This document shows positions 49,251 through 60,611 of a DNA stretch of 64,000 bases, one piece after another. The stretch is from the NCBI GenBank assembly GCA_022839745.1, contig JALHJB010000015.1, positions 1-64,000 of the forward strand, given 5' to 3'. The position numbers and the translations under genes were made by a program. The notes under the pieces are model-generated. The model was not told where the DNA came from, ran no database searches, and saw only the letters and a program-made list of their open reading frames with translations. The stretch's first letter is position 1. Every line of letters begins with the position of its first letter. Source of the DNA: Actinomycetes bacterium. GTDB taxonomy: Bacteria > Actinomycetota > Coriobacteriia > Anaerosomatales > Anaerosomataceae.

Positions 49251-50771
49251 CTACCCGCCCGCGACCTCACGAACAGCATCAGGGATGAAACGGGGCAGGT
49301 CGGAGGCCACCACCGACGTCGCCGTCAGCCGTGCCGCACCGTGGGCGCCGGCCCTGCCATGCAGGTACGCGCCTGCCACCGCCGCGTCGAACGGACGGAC
49401 TCCCTGCGCCAGCAGTGTGCCGATCATGCCGCTAAGCACGTCTCCCGTGCCAGCCCTGGCGAGCTCGGGCCCGCCGCTGCTGACAAGCGCGGCTCTCCCG
49501 TCGCCCGCCACGATGGTGACCGGCCCTTTGAGAAGACAGACCAGATCCGGGCCTGACAAGAGCTCCGCGGCGCGCAGCGGAGCGCGGATGACTTCCGCAA
49601 CGGGCATGCCGAGCAGCCGTGCGGCCTCGCCGGCGTGTGGCGTGATCACAGTCGGGTGCACGCGCGATCGAAGCGGTCCGGTGTCGCCCGCAAGGACGTT
49701 CAGCGCGTCGGCGTCCAGAAGCAGTGGGCCGGCGAATGCGTCGAGCAGCGCCCGCACGGTTGCCGGTACCGCGTCCCCCGTGCCGAGGCCGGGGCCCGCC
49801 ACGACCGCGTCGGCGTCCTCCACTGCGGAGACCACCCCGGCGGCGTCTCCCGGCGAACCATCGGGTCCGGGTGCGACACGCCGCACGATGGCGCTCGGCC
49901 ACGCCGCCAGCACCGGACCCGCGACCTCGCCGGACGTGACGGCGTACACGTACCCCGCCCCCATGCGCATCGCACCGCCCGTCGCGAGCACCGCGGCTCC
50001 GGCGTACCGCACCGAGCCCGCCACCACAGCGACCCTGCCGCGGCTTCCCTTGTGATCGGCTCGCCGGGGGAACGGGATGATCCCCCGGATGTCCACCATG
50101 CCCGGGAGCTCCAGCGCTCCTTCGCCGCACAGCAACACGGGGTCGATACCGAGATCGGCCACGACAACGTCTCCCGCGCATGCCGCACCATCGCCTAGGA
50201 GCAGCCCCGGCTTGAGCGCGGAGAAGGTCACCGTCACGTCGGCTGTGATGGCGACGCCACCGACCTCGCCGGAGTCCGAGTCGATGCCCGACGGAACGTC
50301 GGCGGAGACCACGAACCCATCGGATCCGTTCACCCGCGAGACGAGAGCAGCGTACGGCTCTCGAACGGGGCCGTGCAGCCCGAAGCCGAACAGGGCATCG
50401 ATGATCACCGCCGCTGTGGCGAGGTGCTCCGCCGCATCCGGGTCAGCGGCCAGGTGCCACGGCACGCCAGACGCGATCGCGTCAGCAGCGGCCGCGCGAG
50501 CGTCCGCCCCAAGCTCATCCGGCGCTCGCACGGTGAGCACCCTCACCGCACGGCCCGCCCGAGCGAGCACCCGTGCGGCGACCCACCCGTCACCGCCGTT
50601 GTTGCCAGGCCCGCAGACCGCTACGACATCCCCCACAGGCGTGCGTCGCGAGACCTCCGCCGCAAGGGCATGCCCCGCACGGTCCATGAGCCCGCCGATG
50701 GTGACGGAACCGCGCGCCACCGCCGTCGCTTCGGCCGTGCGCATCTGTGTGGCTGTGAGCGCGTATCGCAT
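49251..50771 (-). CDS. nnrDE: bifunctional NAD(P)HX epimerase and ADP-dependent dehydratase
   Basis: A 506-residue two-domain protein that repairs hydrated NAD(P)H. The N-terminal YjeF_N half (1-215) has VCGPGNNGGDGWVAARVLARAG and SADVPSGIDSDSG. The C-terminal carbohydrate-kinase-like half (225-500) has AVVAGPGLGTGD, LLDADALNVLAG, VITPHAGEAARLLG and ARAGTGDVLSGMIGTLLAQG. ATG 50771 with GGAAGG upstream is preferred over GTG 50786. Lies 36 bases after acpS, which is a common order in Gram-positive genomes. Confidence 0.95.
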   Translation of the reverse strand: MRYALTATQMRTAEATAVARGSVTIGGLMDRAGHALAAEVSRRTPVGDVVAVCGPGNNGGDGWVAARVLARAGRAVRVLTVRAPDELGADARAAAADAIASGVPWHLAADPDAAEHLATAAVIIDALFGFGLHGPVREPYAALVSRVNGSDGFVVSADVPSGIDSDSGEVGGVAITADVTVTFSALKPGLLLGDGAACAGDVVVADLGIDPVLLCGEGALELPGMVDIRGIIPFPRRADHKGSRGRVAVVAGSVRYAGAAVLATGGAMRMGAGYVYAVTSGEVAGPVLAAWPSAIVRRVAPGPDGSPGDAAGVVSAVEDADAVVAGPGLGTGDAVPATVRALLDAFAGPLLLDADALNVLAGDTGPLRSRVHPTVITPHAGEAARLLGMPVAEVIRAPLRAAELLSGPDLVCLLKGPVTIVAGDGRAALVSSGGPELARAGTGDVLSGMIGTLLAQGVRPFDAAVAGAYLHGRAGAHGAARLTATSVVASDLPRFIPDAVREVAGG

Positions 50772-50807
50772 CGGGCCTTCCCCCACCTCGTGGTGATCCG
50801 ATGGCCT

Positions 50808-51308
50808 CTAGCCCTGTTCGTTCCCCACCTCATCGAGCATCGACCGCGCGTCTTTGAACGACGCCGCAAGGCGCTGCTGCGGCGTCTCGGCGACCTCCTC
50901 GGCCCGCGGACGCATTCGCTCGGTGATCGCCACCGCCGACGCCACGGCGTTCTCGTGCGTGAACGACAAGGACAGATGCACCTCGACCACGCCGGCCGCC
51001 TCCGCCACCTCGACCGCTCTGCCCGAGAGCTTCGGTGCTGGCCGTCCACGCTCATCACGCACGACCTCCACATCGCGGAAGCGCATACCGGAGAAGCCGG
51101 TGCCAAGCGCCTTCAGGACGGCCTCTTTGGCGGCGAAGCGCATCGCGTAGTGGATCTCGGGCTTGTTGCGGCTCTCACAGTACGCGCGCTCCTCCTCGGA
51201 GAAGAGCCGCTCCTTCATCCGCGGACGGCGTTCGAGAGCAGCGCGCATGCGCGCGATCTCGACGATGTCCACGCCGAGTCCGGTGATCGCCGGGCGGTCT
51301 TCGGTCAT
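50808..51308 (-). CDS. acpS: holo-acyl-carrier-protein synthase with C-terminal extension
   Basis: A 166-residue enzyme that adds phosphopantetheine to ACP. GLGVDIVEIARM (metal-binding Asp14), LFSEEERAYCESRNKPEIHYAMRFAAKEAVLKALGTG (catalytic Glu/Lys helix) and SLSFTHENAVASAVAI are the signatures. The usual length is near 125. About 36 extra residues (RMRPRAEEVAETPQQRLAASF and following) extend the end and match nothing I know. ATG 51308 is preferred over ATG 51311 because GGAG is too close to the latter. Confidence 0.93.
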   Translation of the reverse strand: MTEDRPAITGLGVDIVEIARMRAALERRPRMKERLFSEEERAYCESRNKPEIHYAMRFAAKEAVLKALGTGFSGMRFRDVEVVRDERGRPAPKLSGRAVEVAEAAGVVEVHLSLSFTHENAVASAVAITERMRPRAEEVAETPQQRLAASFKDARSMLDEVGNEQG

Positions 51309-51427
51309 CATCACTCCACGATCGGTCGGTGAGGCGGCGGCGCGATCTGGTGCCGCCAGCCTGGATCCATGTGTGCGCACCACCTTACACGCCGCTTCGC
51401 CAGCACGGAAGTGGCGCTTCACGGGGC

Positions 51428-51469
51428 GGTTGCGCAACCTTGACACCCGAGTGTGCAGCGCGCCAATCT
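51428..51469 (+). promoter_or_regulatory. palindrome plus consensus -35 upstream of the glm cluster
   Basis: GGTTGCGCAACC (51428-51439) is a perfect palindrome directly abutting TTGACA (51440-51445). The best -10 at 18 bases is CAATCT (51464-51469), which is poor. A repressor or activator bound to the palindrome would touch the polymerase. The predicted leader to 51543 is about 65 bases. Confidence 0.45.
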
Positions 51470-51542
51470 AGCGCGAACCCGACGGTTCGCACATGCTGTG
51501 ATGGATGATGCTGCGTCAAAGCCCGCCCGTGAGGAGGCCCCA

Positions 51543-52751
51543 ATGGATCTGCAGCCACGCGGTCATGAGAAGATTGTCCGGCTGATGGCGAAGGGGGTCG
51601 ACATACCCAATCCGCTCAGTCTCGACATCGGCGACGAGGTGGACATCGATCGCATCTCGGGAGATGGCGTCGTCATCCATGCGGGGTGCCGCATCCGTGG
51701 CGCCAAGACGGTCATCTCCGCAGGGTGCGCTCTGGGTGCCGAGGGACCCGTCGCACTGGACGACTGCTGGCTTGGCCCCCGGGTCGAGCTCAAGGGCGGG
51801 TACTTCAAGCGTTCCGTCTTCCTTGAGAAGGCCAACATGGGCCTTGGTGCGCAGGTGCGGGAGGCATGCCTGCTCGAGGAGGAAGCCAACGGCGCCCACT
51901 GCGTGGGGCTGAAGCAGACGATTCTTCTTCCCTTCGTGACCCTCGGCAGCCTCATCAACCTGTGCGACTGCCTCATGTCTGGCGGGACGAGCCGCAAGGA
52001 CCACAGCGAGGTGGGCAGCTCATACATCCACTTCAACTACACGCCGGATGGCGATAAGACGACGCCGTCGCTCTTTGGCGATGTGCCGAGGGGTGTCATG
52101 CTCGACCGGCCGCCGATCTTCCTCGGCGGACAGGGCGGCGCGGTCGGTCCGGTGCGTGTGGAGTACGGCACCGTCGTTGCCGCGGGCTCCGTGCTGCGAC
52201 ACGATGTGACCGAGGAGAACCAGCTCGTGTTCGCCTCTCCTCCACAGAGCTTCACCCACGAGCGTAAGCCGCACACCTACCGCAACCTTGCGCGCATGGT
52301 ACGGAACAACGTGGTGTATCTCGCGAACCTGGTCGCGCTTGAGCAGTGGTATCGCGCGGTCCGACGCCCCTTCTTCGCACGGCAGGAGCTGGGCGACCTG
52401 GTATACCAGGGCGCGCTCGAAACGCTCGCGGCCGCTCGTGAGGAGCGCACCAAGCGCCTGATCGCGCTCGCGTCGAAGGTCCCCCACACCCACGAGACAG
52501 GAGCGGGCCTGAGCGCGTGCGTGGACGATCTGTGCGCCCTCTATGAGATCACCGAGGGCCTGCCTGACGGCCACGGATTCCTCGAGATGATGCGGCCCGA
52601 GGAGGCCGCCGCACGGGGTAACTACTTGGAAACGGTGCAGGGGTTGGCTCCTGCCACGCGCGACGCAGGAGTAGAGTGGCTCGCACAGGTGGTAGAGACG
52701 CTCTGCGCGCGTGCCGATGACGTGCTCGCATCCACCAACCTCCTTGACTGA
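51543..52751 (+). CDS. left-handed beta-helix protein, GlmU-C-like, in the amino-sugar cluster
   Basis: A 402-residue protein; ATG 51543 with GAGGAG upstream. Residues 30-230 contain hexapeptide-type repeats (GDGVVIHAGCRIRGAKTVISAGCALG, GYFKRSVFLEKANMGLGAQVREACLLEEEANG) that form a left-handed beta-helix, as in GlmU and other sugar acetyltransferases. An inserted NYTPDGDKTTPSLFGDV and IFLGGQGGAVG interrupt it, and residues 260-402 are helical. No pyrophosphorylase signature (GTxMxS) is present, so a full GlmU is excluded. It lies 33 bases before glmM, so it may supply the acetyltransferase or uridylyl-related step of UDP-GlcNAc synthesis. The activity is not known. Confidence 0.7.
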   Translation: MDLQPRGHEKIVRLMAKGVDIPNPLSLDIGDEVDIDRISGDGVVIHAGCRIRGAKTVISAGCALGAEGPVALDDCWLGPRVELKGGYFKRSVFLEKANMGLGAQVREACLLEEEANGAHCVGLKQTILLPFVTLGSLINLCDCLMSGGTSRKDHSEVGSSYIHFNYTPDGDKTTPSLFGDVPRGVMLDRPPIFLGGQGGAVGPVRVEYGTVVAAGSVLRHDVTEENQLVFASPPQSFTHERKPHTYRNLARMVRNNVVYLANLVALEQWYRAVRRPFFARQELGDLVYQGALETLAAAREERTKRLIALASKVPHTHETGAGLSACVDDLCALYEITEGLPDGHGFLEMMRPEEAAARGNYLETVQGLAPATRDAGVEWLAQVVETLCARADDVLASTNLLD

Positions 52752-52784
52752 CATCACGAGTCCCGACGCTGATTGGAGTCACCG

Positions 52785-54134
<1,350 letters not shown>

Positions 54135-54143
54135 GAGACATCA

Positions 54144-55100
54144 GTGCCCTTCAGGATCATCGTCACCCGCGACTTCGAGCAGATGAGCGAGGTCGCCGCG
54201 TCGATCGTCGCAACCGACATTGCGGAGAAGCAGGCCGAGAAGGACGAGTACGTGCTCGGTCTGGCAACGGGCAACTCGCCGACCGGTCTGTACAAGAACC
54301 TCGCCGCCAAGCTGAACGCGGGCGAGATCGAGGCCGCCCGCGTGCGCAGCTTCAATCTCGATGAATACGTCGGTCTACCCGGCGAGAACGCACAGCAGCG
54401 CGCGCTCCATCCTGAGTCGTACAGCTACTTCATGATCCAGGAGCTCTTCGGCTTGCTGGACACGAAGTTCGCCGAGACGAACGTCCCTTGGGGCACGCTC
54501 ATCGAGCAGGATGCGCTCATCGCCGCGCTCGAAGCTGACACCGGCTCGTACGAGCTGCAGGGCACCGACAAGGGCAAGGCCATCGTCATCCGAGACGATG
54601 CGAACGGCACCCTCGGCTGGATCAAGCGTGAGGTGCTCGACGCGTACGAACGAAAGATCGCGCGCTTCGGCGGCATCGATCTGCACATCGTGGGCGTAGG
54701 TGGACGCGGCCACGTGGCCTTTCATGAGAGCGGCATCCCATTCGAGGGCAACCGCATGCTGCTCGTGCGCCTCGATGACAACACGGTGGAGAATGCGGTG
54801 GCCGACGGCCACTTCGCCTCCATCGAGGACAGCCCGCGCTACGCGATCTCCATGGGCGCTGAGCTCGTATACGAAGCCAAGACCGTGGTCCTCGTGGCCA
54901 ACGGGCCCCGCAAGACCGGGCCAGTTGCCGAGTCGGTGCTGGGAGACGTCACCTGCGACGTGCCGATCAGCTACGGACAGACGTACGCCGCCGGGGGCGG
55001 CAACCTGGTCTACGTGCTCGACGAGGCGGCCGCGGCCGAGCTGCTCGAGCGACGCGCCGAGGTCGAGGCCAAGGGCTTCGAGCTCGTGGATCTGCGCTAG
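54144..55100 (+). CDS. divergent NagB-family glucosamine-6-phosphate deaminase/isomerase-like protein
   Basis: A 318-residue protein; GTG 54144 with AGGAG. Family signatures are LGLATGNSPTGLYKNL (phosphate loop) and SFNLDEYVGL with the proton-transfer Asp. The second active-site loop reads GVGGRGHVAFHESG where E. coli NagB has GVGNDGHIAFNEPA: the His and Glu are kept, but Asp141 aligns with Arg. An extra segment of about 50 residues lies between these blocks (about 110-165), giving 318 against about 266. The fold is safe; the reaction may differ. It sits between glmM and glmS, where plain deamination would be futile. Confidence 0.8.
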   Translation: MPFRIIVTRDFEQMSEVAASIVATDIAEKQAEKDEYVLGLATGNSPTGLYKNLAAKLNAGEIEAARVRSFNLDEYVGLPGENAQQRALHPESYSYFMIQELFGLLDTKFAETNVPWGTLIEQDALIAALEADTGSYELQGTDKGKAIVIRDDANGTLGWIKREVLDAYERKIARFGGIDLHIVGVGGRGHVAFHESGIPFEGNRMLLVRLDDNTVENAVADGHFASIEDSPRYAISMGAELVYEAKTVVLVANGPRKTGPVAESVLGDVTCDVPISYGQTYAAGGGNLVYVLDEAAAAELLERRAEVEAKGFELVDLR

Positions 55101-55111
55101 CCGCACCCGAC

Positions 55112-55148
55112 ACGCCCCGTCGCTCCATGAGCGGCGGGGCGTTTGGTT
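55112..55148 (+). terminator. terminator or attenuator between the NagB-like gene and glmS
   Basis: A 14-base-pair stem with one G-T pair (55112-55125 with 55129-55142), a 3-base loop and then a TTTGGTTT-type tail. It precedes glmS by 35 bases, so glmS may be expressed partly by readthrough or from its own start. Confidence 0.75.
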
Positions 55149-55182
55149 TCAGGATGACGAACGACAGGAAGAGGGAACGAAG

Positions 55183-57036
<1,854 letters not shown>

Positions 57037-57131
57037 GACCCCGAGCCGCCACGGCCCACGGGGGACCGGTCCACGCGGGACCGGGTACGATCCGCCAACC
57101 ACCGGCCACGGCTCTCAACAGACAACACACA

Positions 57132-57161
57132 GAAGCCCCCGGTCGTATGACCGGGGGCTTC
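57132..57161. terminator. bidirectional terminator between glmS and rpsI
   Basis: A perfect 13-base-pair stem (57132-57144 with 57149-57161), loop GTAT, between convergent genes. T-richness is modest on both sides. Confidence 0.8.
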
Positions 57162-57185
57162 GTTCGTGCAGCGGATCCTGAGCGG

Positions 57186-57584
<399 letters not shown>

Positions 57585-57587
57585 GTG

Positions 57588-58022
57588 CTAGACCTCCAGG
57601 GTGATCTGACGGGGGTTCTGGGCCTGGTGCGGGTGATCGGGGCCACCGTACACCTTGAGCTTCTTGCCCATGGCCCGTCCCAGCGTGTTCTTCGGGAGCA
57701 TGCCCCTTACGGCGCCCTCGATCACACGCTCCGGGCGCTTGGCGAGCATGACGGAGATCGGGGTCTCCTTGAGGCCACCCGGGAATCCGGAGTGGCGATA
57801 CTTCTTCTTGTCGGCGAGCTTGTTGCCGGTCAGCTTCACCTTCGAGGCGTTGACGACGATGACGAAGTCACCGGTGTCGACGTTCGGGGTGTACTGCGGC
57901 TTGCGCTTCCCTTTGAGGATGGAAGCGACTTCGCTCGCCAGACGGCCGAGAGGGATGTCGGTGGCGTCGACAACGAGCCACTCGCGCTCCACCTCGCCGG
58001 GCTTGGCGTAGTAGGTCTTCAA
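57588..58022 (-). CDS. rplM: ribosomal protein L13
   Basis: A 144-residue large-subunit protein. TTG 58022 is the start: GGAGG lies five bases upstream, and it gives the standard N-terminus M-KTYYAKPGEVEREW and the standard length (about 142-147). VNASKVKLTGNKLADKKKYRHSG and GMLPKNTLGRAMGKKLKVYGGPDHPHQAQ are the signatures. It has its own consensus promoter and a leader of about 65 bases. Confidence 0.97.
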   Translation of the reverse strand: MKTYYAKPGEVEREWLVVDATDIPLGRLASEVASILKGKRKPQYTPNVDTGDFVIVVNASKVKLTGNKLADKKKYRHSGFPGGLKETPISVMLAKRPERVIEGAVRGMLPKNTLGRAMGKKLKVYGGPDHPHQAQNPRQITLEV

Positions 58023-58092
58023 GAGTTCCTCCAAAAACAAGCTGGACGTAATCGTTTGTCGAGTTCACGGGGCTCTCGAAACGAACCCTTGC

Positions 58093-58121
58093 AGTTTATC
58101 CGCGCCGACAGGCAGTGTCAA
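58093..58121 (-). promoter_or_regulatory. rplM-rpsI housekeeping promoter
   Basis: On the minus strand a perfect TTGACA (58116-58121) and TAAACT (58093-58098) are 17 bases apart, about 70 bases before the rplM start. Confidence 0.9.
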
Positions 58122-58204
58122 CCAACGCCACCGGGCGTGTCTATGCCCGCCACGGGAGTCGATACGCCTCACCCCGAAGGTCGAGACCTCGCTCGGGACC
58201 ACCC

Positions 58205-58978
58205 CTACAACCAGCACTCCTCGGGATAGGTCACGTGCCAGAGCGTGAGCCCGTGGGGTGGCGCGGTCGGACCCGCCGCCTGGCGCTCGCACGCGGTCAG
58301 GGCACCCAGCATCCACGCGGGACTTCGCCGCCCGGTACCCACCTCGACCAGGCTGCCGACGATCACGCGGACCATGGAGTGCAGGAACGCGTTGCCGACG
58401 ACGCGCACTGTCAACGAATGCTCGCCGAGCACGTTCTCCGGCATGATCTCGATCAGATCGAGACGTCTGAACGTGCGTTTGCCCAGCGCGGACTCCGTTA
58501 CGCAAAACGACCTGAAGTCGTGTTCGCCTATCAGATGAGAGGCCGCGCGCCGCATGTCGTTCAGGTTGAGCCTGTGTCGCACGGTCCACGCGTAGCGCGC
58601 AAGGAACAGCGGCGGAACCGGACCAGGCACGATGCGGTACCGATACTCGCGCGCCACCGCGGAGTGACGGGCGCTGAATCCGGCCGCCGCGTGTCGCACA
58701 CCGGTCACTACGATCCCTGGGGGCGTCAGCGCGTTGAGCGATCTGAGCAGTGACGACGGCTCCGTGTCCGAGCCATCCGCCTCGAAGCTGATCACCTGCG
58801 CCAGGGCGTGCACGCCGGCGTCGGTACGTCCGGCACCCACGGTCTCAACCTTACGGCGCAAGGCGGTGCGGAGCGCGGTCTCCACCTCGCCCTGAACGGT
58901 GGAGAGCCCCGGCTGGCGGGCGAAGCCGGCAAAGTCCGAACCGTCGTAGGAGAGCGTGAGCACGGTTGTCTCGGTCAC
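58205..58978 (-). CDS. truA: tRNA pseudouridine(38-40) synthase
   Basis: A 257-residue enzyme that converts uridines of the tRNA anticodon arm. LSYDGSDFAGFARQPG opens it, the catalytic Asp53 is in GAGRTDAGVHALAQV, and AREYRYRIV, FCVTESALGKRTFRRL and FLHSMVRVIVGSLVEVG follow. GTG 58978 is favoured because AGGAGG sits four bases before it; GTG 58981 is too close. Lies 8 bases after ecfT. Confidence 0.95.
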   Translation of the reverse strand: MTETTVLTLSYDGSDFAGFARQPGLSTVQGEVETALRTALRRKVETVGAGRTDAGVHALAQVISFEADGSDTEPSSLLRSLNALTPPGIVVTGVRHAAAGFSARHSAVAREYRYRIVPGPVPPLFLARYAWTVRHRLNLNDMRRAASHLIGEHDFRSFCVTESALGKRTFRRLDLIEIMPENVLGEHSLTVRVVGNAFLHSMVRVIVGSLVEVGTGRRSPAWMLGALTACERQAAGPTAPPHGLTLWHVTYPEECWL

Positions 58979-58986
58979 CACTCCTC

Positions 58987-59784
58987 CTAGAGCACGATGC
59001 CGGTCACGACGAGGCCGATACCGCACAAGAGTAGCACCAGCCAGTCGCGGACGGTCATCACCGCGGCATGGAGCCGCGTGCGGCCCTCGCCACCCCGATA
59101 GCAGCGTGCGTCCATGGCAGTCGCGAGATCCTCGGCCCTGCGGAAGAGATTGACGAACAGCGGCACCAGCACCGGGACATAGGCCCTCACCCGTGCGACC
59201 AGACTCCCCTCATCGAACCGCGCCCCGCGGGCCGACTGCGCGATGATGAGACGCTCGGCCTCCTGGGCCGTGGTGGGGATGAACCGGAGCGCGATAGTGA
59301 GCATCATGGCGATCTCACCTGTGGGCAGACCAAGAGCCGCTCCCGGCCGCATGACCGATTCGAGTCCGTCGGTGAGCTGCACCGGCGTGGTCGTCAGGGT
59401 CAGCAGGGACGTCCCGGCCATCAGCAGCACGATGCGTACGGCGAAGAAGATGCCCGTGCGGAGCCCTTCGGCATCGATCCCAATGGGGCCGAGTCGCACC
59501 AGCATGACAGTGGCCGGTTCCCAACGCAGTGCGTGTGCCAGCAGCGTGAACACCAGGATCAGCCCGAGAGCGCGCACACCCCGGAAGGCGATCCGAGCCG
59601 GGACGCGCGACACGCGCACCACGACGGCCACGGCGGCGGCGAATACCGCGAGACCAAGGAATCCATCAGCCAGGAAGAGGCCGAGCGTAAAGGCCGCGAT
59701 CACGCCCATCTTGGCACGCGCGTCGAGCGTGTGCACCGGCGAATCGACCGGCACATACTGCCCGAACGTTGAGGGGACCCTCAC
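58987..59784 (-). CDS. ecfT: ECF transporter transmembrane component EcfT
   Basis: A 265-residue membrane protein that couples the two ATPases to S components. About five to six helices are seen. SPVHTLDARAKMGVIAAFTLGLF, MMLTIALRFIPTTAQEAERLIIAQSARGARF and FVNLFRRAEDLATAMDARCYRGGEGRT are the signatures; the last two supply the paired coupling helices with Ala-Arg-Gly motifs. GTG 59784 overlaps the ecfA2 stop. Confidence 0.95.
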   Translation of the reverse strand: MRVPSTFGQYVPVDSPVHTLDARAKMGVIAAFTLGLFLADGFLGLAVFAAAVAVVVRVSRVPARIAFRGVRALGLILVFTLLAHALRWEPATVMLVRLGPIGIDAEGLRTGIFFAVRIVLLMAGTSLLTLTTTPVQLTDGLESVMRPGAALGLPTGEIAMMLTIALRFIPTTAQEAERLIIAQSARGARFDEGSLVARVRAYVPVLVPLFVNLFRRAEDLATAMDARCYRGGEGRTRLHAAVMTVRDWLVLLLCGIGLVVTGIVL

Positions 59785-60611
59785 AGCGATTCCCCCCTCG
59801 CGGCAAGCAGCGACCGTGCGGCCAGGCCGGGATCGACCGTCACCCGAGCGAGCGGCAGGCCCCGCCTCCGTGCCAGAAGCTGCACACGCACTACCACCGG
59901 CAGGGCGAGTCCGGCGCCCTCATAGGCCGAGGGGTCGTCGTACAGCGCATCCGCGGTCCCGGAGAACGCCACCTCCCCCTCGGCGAGGGCGATCACCTGC
60001 GAGGCACCGTCCAGGAACTCGGCGGGGTCGTGCGTGACAACGACCACGCCGCTGCGAGCCCGTTCGGCTCTAAGCGCCGCCCTGACGGCGCGCCGCCCAT
60101 CGGCGTCGAGACCGGCCGTGGGCTCATCCAGCAGCAGGTAGCGAGCGCCCATCGCAAGCGCGCCCGCGATCGCGCCCCTGCGCGCCTCTCCCCCGGACAG
60201 GCCGAAGGGTGAACGTGGCCCGTAGACCGAGGGGTCGAGGTTGACGGCGGCCAAGGCCCTATCAGCGTCGGCCTCGGGCTCAGGACGGCCGAGGTTCCGG
60301 GGCCCGAACGCCACGTCCGCCCTGAGCGTCTCGGCGAAGAACTGCGTCTCCGGGTTCTGGAACACGATAGAGACGGCACCCCGCGTCTCGCGAGCACCCG
60401 GGGCGACTCCATCAACGGTGACAGACCCGGCCGTGGGAACGAGCAGTCCCGCGAGCAGGCGCAGGAGCGTCGACTTACCCGAGCCCGTTGTGCCCGCGAT
60501 GACAACCAGGTCGCCCACGTCGACGCCCACGCTGACATCCCGGACGGCAACGACACCGCTCGCCCGACCGGTCTCGTAGGTGTACGACAGACCCTCGGCT
60601 AGGAGAGGCAT
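59781..60611 (-). CDS. ecfA2: ECF transporter ATPase EcfA2
   Basis: A 276-residue ABC ATPase. Walker A is AGTTGSGKST, the Q-loop is QNPETQFFAETLRADVAFGP, the signature is LSGGEARRGAIAGALAMG and Walker B is LLLDEPTAGLD. Its start overlaps the ecfA1 stop by 13 bases, so the two subunits are translationally coupled. Forms the A1/A2 dimer that energises vitamin or metal uptake with EcfT. Confidence 0.95.
   Translation of the reverse strand: MPLLAEGLSYTYETGRASGVVAVRDVSVGVDVGDLVVIAGTTGSGKSTLLRLLAGLLVPTAGSVTVDGVAPGARETRGAVSIVFQNPETQFFAETLRADVAFGPRNLGRPEPEADADRALAAVNLDPSVYGPRSPFGLSGGEARRGAIAGALAMGARYLLLDEPTAGLDADGRRAVRAALRAERARSGVVVVTHDPAEFLDGASQVIALAEGEVAFSGTADALYDDPSAYEGAGLALPVVVRVQLLARRRGLPLARVTVDPGLAARSLLAARGESL

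Noticed and set aside
55101..55182. possible glmS ribozyme upstream of glmS
   Set aside because: The 82-base gap is too short for the roughly 150-nt ribozyme and is filled by a terminator-like hairpin.
54700..55182. upstream extension of the glmS reading frame
   Set aside because: It overlaps the NagB-like gene in another frame, and the catalytic Cys must be the first residue after Met, fixing the start at 55183.
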